A stretch of DNA of 64,000 nucleotides from Hyalella azteca (taxonomy: Eukaryota > Arthropoda > Malacostraca > Amphipoda > Hyalellidae). Shown here piece after piece: positions 34,680 to 45,030 of this stretch; positions within the stretch are counted from its first letter, which is position 1, and each line of letters opens with the position of its first letter. Location of the stretch: positions 186,001 to 250,000 of the forward strand of contig NW_025934815.1 of the NCBI RefSeq assembly GCF_000764305.2, in the 5' to 3' direction. A program made the translations under genes and the position numbers. The notes beneath the pieces were generated by a model. The model saw only the letters and a list, made by a program, of their open reading frames with translations, made no database searches and had not been told where the DNA came from.

Positions 34680-35944
34680 CTAGACTCCTGCGTCTCGAAA
34701 TAATTTTCTCGAAATGAACCGGGACAGACGAAACGAGACGAGAAAATTCCGGGAAAAAAATAACGGGACAGAGGGTAAAATTTGTCCCGGAATAAACGTA
34801 TGAACCGAGACAAGACTTCTGTAAAACGTTGTTTATTATATTTTTTCCAACTTGAATTTCGTTGTATTTTAAAATGTTGTTGATTTTTCTTTCCAAACTT
34901 TTTTGTTGAAGGAGATTGCTTAAGGCAAGATCGATGAATCTGATTCTGTGATAGAGCTGGAGGCAAATTAAAGTCTGTCCAGTCAGCCGATGTCACCAGC
35001 TACAGCTAATATGGCCTCCTCCAAACCATCATAGAACACAATTTTTGAAAAAAACGTGTTTTCCATTTTTATTTGCCTGTCTAGATTAACTACCATATTA
35101 AACCACATCATGTATTCGTCGCAAAAATAATTTCAATTGCCGAGCTCCAATCAGAATAGTAAAAGGATACGTCTCAAGTTATTATATAAATGCAAAGGTG
35201 GGCAGTGGCGCGCTACATGTAGCGGCCGCTACATTTTCAGTAGCGGTAGCGGCGCTACATTTAAGCAATTGTAGCGGTAGCGGTAGCGCCGGCTACATAT
35301 TTAAGTAGCGATACGAGGTTTTGCCGCTACAGCGCTACCGCTACATTTATAGATAAAGCCTTTAGAGATTTTACTTAATAATATTAAATATTATTTAAAA
35401 ATCAGCATGATACATACATAATATAAATCACAGAATAAAACTGTACCGTTACGAACAATTTCGGTGTAATGTTGTCAACCTCAGCCTGTTACTAGTGTCA
35501 ACATGTTTGTTGTTATCAGAGGTGGGCAGCAGCGCGCTACATGTAGCGGCCGCTACATTTTCGGTAGCGGTAGCGGCGCTACATTTAAGCCATTGTAGCG
35601 GTAGCGGTAGCGCCCGCTACATTTAGAGCATGTAGCGGTAGCGGCCGCTGCATTTCAAAGTAGCGCTGCCCAGCTCTGTATAAATGTATGACGGTAAGCC
35701 AAAGTTTACACCACATCAAAAATTGATTAGGCTCGTTATGTCTCGTTAAAATGGCTGTAAATTCCGGGAAATTTTAAGGTACCTACCTATTTTAACCGGG
35801 ACGTCTCGTCTCGTCTCGGTATCGTCCCGGAATTCCAACGGAAGGCTGAAAATTGTCCCGGTTTTTATTGCGAACCGGGACAGAGCCTGTTGTCTCGTCT
35901 CGTCTCGTCTCGGATTAAAAAAAATACCAAACGCAGGAGTCTAG
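34680..35944. mobile_element. 1265-bp TIR transposon with 6-bp TSD, in a SINE B box
   Basis: The left end CTAGACTCCTGCGT (34680-34693) and right end ACGCAGGAGTCTAG (35931-35944) are perfect 14-bp inverted repeats. Both are flanked by AACCCG (34674-34679, 35945-35950). Deleting the element and one AACCCG restores a continuous SINE colinear with 31109-31330. The interior carries many GAACCGGGACA and (GTCTC/GAGAC)n motifs near both ends, a nested hAT MITE (35193-35678) and no transposase. A 6-bp duplication is uncommon. It fits Dada-type elements, which are known to insert in tRNA and other small-RNA genes with 6-7-bp duplications, but this placement is inference. Confidence 0.9.
35193..35678 (+). 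mobile_element. hAT-type MITE nested in the TIR transposon
   Basis: It begins CAAAGGTGGGCAGTGGCGCG and ends CTGCCCAGCTCTG (inverted CAGAGCTGGGCAG). It is flanked by a perfect 8-bp duplication TATAAATG (35185-35192, 35679-35686), the hAT signature. Both ends are packed with GTAGCGG/CCGCTAC motifs, subterminal arrays of the kind hAT transposases bind. A second CAGAGGTGGGCAG end lies inside at 35517, so the right third may be an internally re-copied or inserted end. The left 320 bp match the minus strand of the element at 36975-38308. Confidence 0.92.
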
Positions 35945-36012
35945 AACCCGCGCCTCTCTGCGCCAATCTTGGTACTCTGCTGAACTTTTACCAATGGGCC
36001 ACCCTGCCCAGG
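35945..36012 (-). mobile_element. tRNA-derived SINE, copy 2, 5' part
   Basis: Minus-strand head of the SINE, containing the A box TGGCCCATTGG, then GCAGAGTACCAAGATTGG and CGCAGAGAGGCGCGGGTT. It is cut off at the 6-bp duplication by the TIR element. Confidence 0.85.
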
Positions 36013-36974
36013 TGTCCTGCATGGTTGTTAGTCCAATTTGTCTGATGTAGTCCTAATGATGAAGAAGTCTACAACCTTCTTTGAAGCAAAATTTATTGAC
36101 TACACTGGCTTCTCGGATAACTCCCGCGTTTTTGCATGGGCCTCTGTAGCGTTTAGTCTTAGTTTGACATGTTGTCGAGGTTTTCGCGAAGCCTGTTGAA
36201 TTCATGGCGGATCTCGAGATGAAGTTGCTCGATTGATATATTTTGGGACAGTCCGAAATAGTTTTCCGAATCTTAAAAATTCATATATTTGAGTTCACTG
36301 TTGCTTGGTACGATTTTTCTTGGAATTGGTTCAGCTCTGTGTTTCACAGTAATCGTTTCACCTCTCGCTGTCAGGTCAAGAGTGCAGAAATTAGCATTAG
36401 ATGGCAGAATTAGCTTGTTCAAACAGGGGCGGTTAATGACTAGACAATTCATTGAGTTAAATTTTTTGATGGTGGAACAATTCTTCAGATGACGTTGATT
36501 GATCAAAATCAGTGATTTAGGAAGTAATTTGATATGAACGCGTGTCACGAAGTCTGTCTCGATTAAATACAAAATAAATACTTTCTCGTAAATTCTCTAG
36601 CACATGCACCTATTATATTTAGAAAGTATTAACAAAATCTTTGGTTCTAATTATAATGAAGACTTTATAATGAATACGCCAGCGAGCTTTAAACTGTGAA
36701 ACGTCAACACAAAATGTGATACGTTTGTTACCTCCTATAGCCTCGAATAAAAGCGTTCATTTATCTATAGGGAATTTAACAAAATGGTAATTTAGTTCAT
36801 AGAACCATGAATTCGACGAACCTTCACAAGTCTCGCGTTAGATTTTCAATTAAAATTGAGATGAAGTAAAATAACGTTTCCATATCGTATTTATATGATA
36901 AGGAAACTAAAATCTTGCTTCATTTATACAGAAGTAGATTAATCAGCGAAACAACTACCTATGCTACTACTACT
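36013..36974. other. Unassigned
   Basis: The minus frame 36273-36572 (99 codons) and plus frame 36289-36492 are unrecognised. At 36688-36705 there is an 18-bp exact match, GCTTTAAACTGTGAAACG, to 12594-12611. This may mark a further unlisted repeat. Confidence 0.4.
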
Positions 36975-37305
36975 CAGAGCTGGGCAGAGCTACTTGAAAA
37001 TGTAGCGGCGCTACCGCTACCGCTACATGCTCTAAATGTAGCGGGCGCTACCGCTACCGCTACACCCACTAGATTGTAACGGGCGCTACCGCTACCACTA
37101 CAGTTAAATGTAGCGCGCTACATTAGCCGCTACAATGGCCAAAATTATTGGAAATCTCTAAATACTTATTGTTCTGCTACTGAGATTTACTCATTAACAT
37201 TTAATGATAATAAACATTTTTAAAACATATAAATGCAACTTTATTGCAATTAACTTAAACGAATTAGTATGGGTTAACCACAGGGTTAGATACTGTAAAT
37301 AAAAG

Positions 37306-37490
37306 TTACAGTTATTTTTATGTTTTACCTTCCCTACACGGATGTGAACTTTAATTTACCAATCTAAGAAATTAACCACATATACATATAAAAATCACTC
37401 TTTTTTTGTATATATATGTGGATTATTCTTGAGATTGGTAGATTAAAGTAGACATCCATGTAGGGAAGGTGAAACATAAAAATAACTGTG
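37306..37490. mobile_element. Palindromic MITE inside the hAT element
   Basis: The left arm ACAGTTATTTTTATGTTTTA, then CCTTCCCTACACGGATGT, is mirrored by the right arm ending TAGGGAAGGTGAAACATAAA and AATAACTGT. The arms are about 80 bp with roughly 10% differences and meet around a T-run loop near 37400. It has no coding capacity. The target duplication is not clear. Confidence 0.8.
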
Positions 37491-37698
37491 TAAAAATAAC
37501 TAAGCAAACTGAAAGATGAAAAAAACCTGCAAGTGGTAACTGGTAACAACTTAACAAGTAACAACTAACATGTTGACACTAGAAACAGGTTGAGGTTGAC
37601 AACATTACACCGAAATCTTTCGTACAGTTTTATTCTGTAATTTATATTACCCTATGTATGTATCATGCTGGTTTTTAAATAATATTTAATACTATTAA

Positions 37699-38103
37699 GG
37701 AGATCGGCTACCCTCAAAATCGGAAATTTCGGCTTTACCGTTTTCGTGACTCATTTTGTAGCTGCTGAAAAGGCGCGTCTAACGCAGTTTACCGCATGTC
37801 TGTACGTGCTACAATTTTTGCGTAGGACAACTTTAGAAATATATAAATGAACATTTTTTAACAATATGTACAAAGATTTATTTGAATTAAATCTGTATAT
37901 AATGTAGCATGTGATTTGCAAAAGTTATAAACTTTTTTAGAGTTCCCCTTATATGCCGTTTTCTATTAATTCCACGTTTTCTTTGATTTTTTTAAATTTA
38001 CATGAACACAAAGGTCTTAGATTTCTGTTTTACATATGTGTACCAAGTTTCAAAACGATCCATCTGTAAACAAAAAAGTTTTGTTGGAGGGTAGCCGGTC
38101 CCC
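37699..38103. mobile_element. TTAA-target MITE (piggyBac- or Kolobok-type), 405 bp
   Basis: The ends are GGAGATCGGCTACCCTC (37699-37715) and, inverted on the right, GGGGACCGGCTACCCTC. They are 17-bp TIRs with two mismatches, bounded on both sides by TTAA (37695-37698, 38104-38107). The homologous stretch of the sister hAT element has the empty site with one TTAA at 35375-35378, which proves insertion with TTAA duplication. It has no transposase frame. TTAA duplication is known for piggyBac and Kolobok elements; the termini alone do not decide between them. Confidence 0.92.
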
Positions 38104-38533
38104 TTAAGTAAACTTTAAAGGCTTTATCTATAAATGTAGCGGTAGCTCTGAAGCGGCAAAACCTCGTATCGCTACTTAAATATGTAGCGGACGCTACCGC
38201 TACCGCTACATTGCCTTAAATGTAGAGCCGCTACCGCTACCGCTACTGAAAATGTAGCGGCCGCTAGTAGCGCGGCCGCTACATGTAGCGCGCTACTGCC
38301 CACCTCTGCTACTACTGTATATACTAATACTGTATATTAATATTGTGAGGTCTCCCACTCCAAACTATTAGGACACTCCAAACTTTTTTCCATCGCGAGT
38401 CTAAAAAAAAAACTTTGGAAGACCCTTGCCAGGGAGAACGGGACCCTAGAAACTTATGCTCTGGCGGCACTCAAAAATTTTCACTGCGTTTAGTTTGACG
38501 TCTCCGGTCGAGGAAAATTAAAAGCCATGCCAC

Positions 38534-40100
38534 CCAAATAAAAATTAAGAGTGGTGCATCGATAACGGTGGGTGGCTAGAACTGCCGAGAATCGACAATA
38601 AAACACCAATAAATCGAGAGGGTGGTGAGTATAGGTGGCAGTCATCGATGAATCATCAAAGATTTATACGATCTAAATCACCGATGGCGCATTACAGACA
38701 AATCTTTTGTAAGCTACTAATAACCGTTTACCCAAACTACACAGTGCACGAAGGTATTTGCCACTGTAATTTATCGAACGTATAAAGGTGTTATTGAGGG
38801 TTATTCGAGTTCAAGTCGCAACCATGACTTCGTTCTGTGTGCTTGGCTTCTAAGATTAAATTCTGTGCAGAAAAGTAAGGAAAAATTTATGTTTAATTCG
38901 GTAGGTACGAGTAAAACTGACAGACAGAAGCAAGGTGTTCACAAATTTTTCAAGCTAAAGTGAAGCCACTGGACCTTTATCAGACTGCTCCTTATATAAA
39001 TATAAATTGTCCGAGGAACAACGGAAAATTTTCTCGCAAAAAAATACAGTCTTTCAGAAGACAACGGCGAATCTGATTTTTTATGTTTACATGAGATATT
39101 GAGTAAATTTATTGCAAATTTCGCGTATGCGCTAACTGGCTGCGTTGGAACTATTGCGATAAATTCAGACTAATTATTGAATTATTAGGGATAAATTGTA
39201 TGGAACGATTAAGTGTCTTATATAACATTTACAGTATTCTTAATTTGCCCTATTTATCTAAACTCTGAACCACGTTGACAAAGTTGGCAGAGGCTAGGCA
39301 TCTCTAAAGTGCAGCGGCTCTGTCGAGTAAGAACACGTTCATGCACATGAGTTGGGCTGACGCGCGTCAGCGTTGAGCTTCCTACTAATCTTTACAAAGT
39401 CCTGCTTGAAATATGTGCATTCCGGGTAATTTACTTGTCAAAAAAGTATCCTTTCTTCGCAGAGGGATACAAATAAATATTCGGTTTTCTATCGCTGACT
39501 TCGAGAGTGAAATTAAATTATTTAGGGGAAATTTACTTAAACAGTCATATGATTATTTCGATTTTAAATCTAAATTTATACCGAAGTGGTCCCGGTATTT
39601 TTCCTACGCAAATGATTAAAGGTTAGGCTAGAGAAAAATAGTGACTCGGAGTGGTGCAGGTAATTCACGCCTGACATTTAAAATCATCGAGTGATATCAA
39701 TTCCTTATTTCACGCAAGAATATTCCTGGTGAAAATATTTCGAATCACACCGCTGTCAAAATTGAGGTAGCGTTCACATTATTGAATTTTGATACTTATT
39801 AAGCATTTTTCCGTATCCTTTACAATGATCAGAACCATTGTTCGTTATGGATAAAAAATTGTTATCGACTTCATTTAGAGGTGGCCATCGGTGGCTCATC
39901 AATGCGCCACCAGTGCCAATGGGTAGCTATTGGTGGAGGAATGGCTATACGGGTAGGGTGGGCATCGGCAGGTTATAGGTGCGGGATAGGTGGTGCACGC
40001 CACCCTTAATTCACTGTATATTTCATAGTTGCTCCTCTTATGGTGTCCGTCAATAGCCATCATAAAAACATAGGTGCTCCACTCTTAATTTTTATTTTGG
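38534..40100. mobile_element. Possible 1.57-kb DNA element with 22-bp inverted ends
   Basis: CCAAATAAAAATTAAGAGTG near 38534 is mirrored by CACTCTTAATTTTTATTTTGG at the right (to 40100), one mismatch over about 22 bp. Inside both ends, GGTGG/CCACC phrases cluster (38550-38690 and 39880-40015), like subterminal binding motifs. I see no convincing target duplication and no transposase. The 68-codon frame at 39413-39619 is unrecognised. A pair of opposite copies of a shorter repeat is an alternative. Confidence 0.6.
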
Positions 40101-41649
40101 TAGGCTCTTGAGTCGGGGCCACCATGCGCGTCCCCTCTACGTTGCCTGAATTATTGGAAACTTACGAGAAATTTATCGATGAAATTCCCGATGAAAGAGG
40201 CTGATGTTAATACAAAAAAGATAACCTCCTTCCTGACAGGTAAGACAACACGGGAGTTTTGGAGCTAGCAAAACTCGTTGACTAATTTGTCGCAGGGCAG
40301 CACACAATGAAAGTTTTTTTACCCGTAAGTGAGGCATGGGCAAGTTGGAAGTTGTAAGTTAACAATAGTACTTTTTACCAAGGACTGCCTTTATCAAAAA
40401 ATTTTAAAAGCAGTGAGGGCTACTTAAAACGGTGAAAATCTTTTGAATGATATCCAATGAATGTTCATTCAATTCAATGATCAATTATTGAGTGACTCGC
40501 TATATCAACTTTCGTTTCATCAAAATTCGCTGAGTGCAGATGAAAAAATTCTTGAATGCCAGAAATACGCATAAGCTCGATAAATTTATGATCCGATTGT
40601 ATAAGATGACTTAACATTAAGTCTGTCTCGATAAATCGGTTCTTGCCCCCTTGAAAACGGAAGACAGAAAATTTAATGATTATACACTAGTCGTCGATAA
40701 ATTTCATGCCAAGTATTCTGCACTAAACTATGATCCTAAATGAACAGCTTGTTAGCAATTAATCGATTCTGTGTAAGAAATCTCTCAGGTATGATTTCTC
40801 ATTATTCACAAAATTTCATCATACTTTTTTTAACTAACGTTTGTGCAAGGGTTAACCCTAAATAAGTTTAAATAAATCACTAATTCAACGAATTGAAGGC
40901 AAAGCACATTTATTAATACTTTATTTACACAATATTCATTACATTTAATTAGCCTAATTAATAACGCTGATGTCTGCATTTTATATATTGATTTAAAAAT
41001 ATTTTGAGGAAGCAGCCAGGAGTTCAATTATTAAAAATTATTAATCCACCGTTGCTACAATCTACTCAACTTTAATCCATACATTAGTAAATATAAAGCT
41101 TCTCTGCCTCGTCGCACCAGTTCAACCAAAGTTCCCGGCCTTCCGTTCGTTTTGGGCGGTATTTCAAACGAGAAAATTTTTCAGCCTTTTTCCCAGAATA
41201 TAAATCACTTTCAGGCGGGCTTGCAATAAACTTTCTTGCGTTGGTATTTTGGCGTGAATTTTAATATTCCCGGCCATTTGTCACGACATGCGGCGGAGAT
41301 TCGTTTTTTTAGTCCCTTTTTAATACGAAATATTAGTAAATACAGAAAATTTCGAGGAATGCGAAGTACGCTCATTTCACAAGGTGTTCAATAGATTTAA
41401 ATTCATCTTACATCACAGAAATCTATATCTCTTACTTCTCTCACGTCTCCCTATAGCACAGCAAAAAATTGGTAAATTAAATTGAAGCAAACTTTCATTA
41501 GGTTCTTACAGCTTTGAATATTTTATAATTTTCTTATTCGACGTTTTTGATTGCTTCTGGAATTTTAGTTTTGATTCTCGCTGTTTTCGTGATAGTTCTG
41601 TAGACTCAAGTAATTGCTGGGGATTGATACAAGAAATAATCAATGTAAT
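40101..41649. other. Unassigned
   Basis: 41100-41310 is less AT-rich than the rest. No gene or repeat recognised. Confidence 0.35.
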
Positions 41650-42265
41650 TCTCAAATAAATAGCTGATTGGAAAGAAGCTCAAGCGACGCCATTGTTCAA
41701 AAAAGGTGACAAAAGTTGCCCCGGTAACTATCGCCCTGTCAGTCTGCCAAGTGTTGCTTGTAACTTGTAAGGTAATGGAATCTGTTGTGAGGGATAGGAT
41801 TTATCATCACTTGACTGTTAATCATCTCCTATCAAACTGTTAACATGGCTTTATTGCCGGTAGATCCCGCATCACTATTATAAACTCTTGTCTACGTTGA
41901 ACAATTGGACTCGCCTGCTGGACGACAGGGAGCCAGTGGATGCAGTGAACCTCGATTTTGCTAAAGCATATGACAGTGTACCCAATGAGCGGCTGTTGCG
42001 TAACGAGAAGTCTTTATGAATAGAGAGAAAAGTGCTCAGTATTAACGGAACCATATCAGACTGGGCATCAGTGCGCAGTGGCGTGCCACAAGGAAGCGTT
42101 CTAGGACCTGTTTTGTTCGTTGCTATTATGAACGATCTGCCAGAAGTAGCATCAAGCGTGTGCTCCTTGTATGCCGATGACACAAAAGTTTATAATACAG
42201 TTAAAGAGGAGTCAAATACTTGAAGTGCAATTGCAAGATGATTTTGATAGTTTAATTAACTGGGC
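41650..42265 (+). pseudogene. Non-LTR retrotransposon reverse transcriptase, broken (CR1/Jockey-like)
   Basis: The plus strand carries the RT domain in order. ADWKEAQATPLFKKG and NYRPVSLPSV lie near 41660-41745, followed by CKVMESVVRDRIYHHL, HGFIAGRS and motif A DFAKAYDSVP (about 41953). Next are WASVRSGVPQGSVLGPVLF with motif B (42080-42098), motif C YADD (42170-42181) and SLINWADTWQLHY. Motif recognition is family knowledge. Decay: two or more frameshifts, several stops, and loss of the residues between NEKSL and the SINGT motif. The catalytic YADD is still present. It breaks off at a microsatellite, 42284, and a C-terminal scrap follows at 42955. Confidence 0.93.
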
Positions 42266-42283
42266 TGATACGTGGCAGCTGCA

Positions 42284-42370
42284 TTACTATGCTATACTAT
42301 GCTATACTATACTATACTATACTATACTATACTATACTATATACTATACTATATACTTACTATACTATAG
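42284..42370. repeat. (TATAC)n microsatellite inside the LINE relic
   Basis: About 17 imperfect pentamers, ATGCTATACTATACTATAC type. It lies immediately after the RT's TWQLHYY and separates it from the C-terminal scrap, so it grew or inserted within the element rather than being the usual LINE 3' tail. Confidence 0.9.
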
Positions 42371-42954
42371 GATTACTATAGAACTCTTGAAAATTAGCGT
42401 TTAGTATTTTGATTCACCTTTGACGTGACCTCGCATAGATGCGCTTTGTATTTCATCATTGTATGGGAATCCCACCACAGAGGTGCGTGTAGGTATTGTG
42501 TCTAGTTATTCGTGCGATAGTCCTGTATACATATATTAGTTTATATAGGTGACTATGAATATCATTACTTGTATTAATCTGTTACTTATTTTGCCAAGTT
42601 TGCATTACACTCTGATTTGTTAGTGTCCATAATTTGTTTATTCATGAATTTTCAGAAAAGCTCCGAAACGTGAGGCCGGAGTTAAGAGAAGTGCCAAGGA
42701 AATACAGGGTTTATTCATTTGTATTCTCTGATCCGTCATTTGTTTATCATTAGTCATTTATTATAAGTTTGGGGAAACCAAGAGTTTGTTTATTTATCGA
42801 ATAGTCCCTAACAGCGCTGTTAGGGACTATTGTGTGTTGGGACTATTGTGTGTAGTGTTGAGAACTTCACCTATGGACGAACAATGAACAGCAAGATTAC
42901 AGTATGAAAATACATGGATGCAACCAGAGAGTAATGATTGAGAGGTTTAGTGTG
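42371..42954. other. Unassigned filler between LINE pieces
   Basis: No LINE similarity detected by eye. There is a short direct duplication of GGGACTATTGTGTG at 42824-42848. Confidence 0.4.
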
Positions 42955-43100
42955 GAAAAAGATTAGGATTTTATATCGACAAGAAGCTGAAATGTTCTTG
43001 GCATATTTAAGCGCAAGGTAATAAATTTAATAAACTTTTTACCCTGATCAGACGCTCGTAAGAGTTTCTAGATGCAGGAACGAATGAACTTTTATGAACT
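42955..43100 (+). pseudogene. LINE RT C-terminal remnant
   Basis: One plus frame reads KRLGFYIDKKLKCSWHI, then a stop, AQGNKFNKLFTLIRRS, a stop, EFLDAG. This is the conserved region downstream of the RT palm in Jockey/CR1-like proteins (usual form LGxxIDxxLxFxxHI...). It has two stops and is continuous with, and downstream of, the RT fragment at 41650, separated by about 690 bp of other sequence. Confidence 0.75.
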
Positions 43101-43189
43101 TTAAGTCTCTTTGCTAGCTTGGGCTGTCGCAAAACACTGTTCAACGTGAATACCAGCGAGCAAGTCGCTTTTTCCTAGCGCATTGAAAC

Positions 43190-43815
43190 GTGATCAATCC
43201 AGAAACGTGAATTGATAGTTCCGAGATGGTCTCCTCCTCCATGGTAAATAGTAGGGCAACAACGTTGGCTCATGCTGGTGCTGAATTGAAGGGCAGTCTC
43301 TTATAGTCTTAATTAAGGAAGGCTTACGCTACATGCCACGACCCCGACTCGCTCCGCTGTCTCCCAGTTTTTCTCGGGGAAATAAGAATCCCCAAATGAG
43401 CACTACTTGTTTTACCTGAAAACGGGAATTTTCATCAGATTGCTCAGCCGTTCCGTGTTTTCTGGCGGGCTACTTGAACTTCTGTATATCAACCCAAACA
43501 GCAACTTGTCACCACTTCCCTTCTGACTAGTTGAAATTCCCTTCTTAAAGTTGCCTACTATTGTGTCACACTCAGTCACAGACCGACGTTTTCATGTTGG
43601 ACTTCACGTAGAGAGCAATCCTACTGCCGTTGCTGCTAAGGTTGTAGAAGAGTTCATACCTCCTACATAAGCTCATTATCCTGATTGTGTATCTACTACT
43701 TTTTAGTTTGACCTCTGTGATGACGATGATGTCAGGGTTATGTACATATATATCCATCCACACAGGCCCTGGGATCGCTCGTCTTGTTTATCAGTTGATC
43801 AGCATTGGTGCAAAA
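43190..43815 (-). pseudogene. LINE AP-endonuclease domain, decayed
   Basis: On the minus strand the endonuclease of a CR1/Jockey-like ORF2 can be followed through several frames. TNADQLINKT (43812-43783) opens it, then PDIIVITEVKLKS (about 43730-43690) and SRIALYVKSNMKTSVCD (to 43572). GDKLLFGLIYRSSSSPPE follows (about 43515-43450), then DSYFPEKNWET (about 43393-43360) and IRDCPSIQHQHEPTLL (about 43300-43255). The Glu of ITE and the order of motifs fit the exonuclease/endonuclease fold. At least four frameshifts and several stops disable it. Orientation is opposite to the RT fragments just to the left. Confidence 0.85.
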
Positions 43816-43879
43816 TCATTTAAAATTCCTTGGTGGCTTGCTAATAACGTGTGCCGACCTCATTTCTGCAGGAACATTT

Positions 43880-45030
43880 TCCTGTCAGTCGACTTTATTC
43901 ATCAAATTAGTTCTAAAATTCCCGTTAAGATTTATTACATTGTCCTCCTTCTCGTTCAGCCGATTTGGTTCTCTTCGGTCCTCTCCTAGCTCTTCCTCGT
44001 ACTTGCCGACGTCGACCACACATCCTCTCCTCCTAGTCCTGTTCGCCCTGCAGTCCTCTGAATCCGGTGATGCTTGTCTTTTAGTCAATAATACTTGTTA
44101 AGTTTGACTTCATCTTTCCTTTCACTGGGCGTGAGATCTTTTCTCGCGGTGATCATCAGCATCACCCTCTATATTATTCCTTCTCCATAGACTGCTCTTC
44201 GTGCTTTGTGGTATGATTCCAACATCTCATCTCGAGCTTCTTCGCTACTGAAAATAAGGCGCAATGGCCTCTTCTGTGTTGACCTTCTTTGCTCTAATGG
44301 TTTGCATTACAATTTATCTATGCCAATAACACTCGTACTTACAACTCATCCTCCTCCCTTCGTTCAGCTTTGGATTTAGCTCCATTCACTCTGAGGCCAA
44401 AGACAAGAACATTTGCTTTTCTTACAACACAGTCAACTGATTAGGAGCACGATCGACATCTGACTTACCCTCCCCAACCTGTACAACATGGCCGAACAAG
44501 GGTCTATTCTTCTCTTTTTCTTTCACTTCATCCATCTGCAACTGAAGGTCACTCAGTCCTGTGTTCAGAGTGTCTTTCATCCCCTCACTTCTTTCGCCCA
44601 TCCTTATCAACTGTTCCTACATGAATTTGAAATTTTTAGTCAAAATCAGTGAAAATGGGTGCAAATTCATCCCATATCTGACCTCTGAAATCCTCAAACA
44701 GGGAGCAACTTTTGTCTTCTATCAAATAGTCTGTCCTCACAGCAGTCAGTGAATGTGCTTCACAATGAATGCAAAACCCATGTAGTTTTACAAAACCCAT
44801 GCAGATCCTGCACAAGTTGCATTCTCCCTCAGTAACATCTGGCCAGGCCAAACAGGCCGGTTTGCCGCATCTCTCACGTAGCAGAAATTTATCATCATCG
44901 ACGCTGAACGAAGTGTCGAAGAAACGACAAACCCTCCTCACATCATCTTCAGAGGAATAGTTCTGATCTCTTTTGTACACACTTTCACTGTCTTTTTACG
45001 CCGTGGTTGCACTGGAGCTTTCTCGTTTTG
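43880..45030 (-). pseudogene. LINE ORF1 with Cys/His-rich finger and coiled coil, decayed
   Basis: Upstream of the endonuclease on the minus strand lie three frame pieces. The first, 44980-44636, has a cysteine array CNLCRICMGFVKLHGFCIHC preceded by CGKPACLAWP, reminiscent of the PHD-like fingers of CR1/L2 ORF1 proteins. The second, 44610-44422, is a charged helical stretch MGERSEGMKDTLNTG, later DEVKEKEKN. The third, 44088-43885, is basic and acidic. A plausible start MKVKMTEDQNEKAPVQ lies near 45050. Position and content fit ORF1 of the same kind of element. Frameshifts separate the pieces. Confidence 0.72.

Larger units (their letters stand above)
36975..38308 (-). mobile_element. hAT-type element, 1334 bp, with two nested insertions
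   Basis: The plus-strand left end CAGAGCTGGGCAG (36975) and right end CTGCCCACCTCTG (to 38308) differ by one base as inverted repeats. The flanks are a perfect 8-bp duplication CTACTACT (36967-36974, 38309-38316). Subterminal arrays of CCGCTAC/GTAGCGG fill 36990-37130 and 38120-38295. Read on the minus strand, its 5' part is homologous to 35193-35516. It has no transposase frame. A palindromic insertion (37306-37490) and a TTAA-target insertion (37699-38103) lie inside. Confidence 0.93.

Noticed and set aside
41650..45030. Twin-priming 5' inversion of the LINE
   Set aside because: In twin priming the inverted 5' segment lies upstream of the correctly oriented 3' segment. The order here is opposite.
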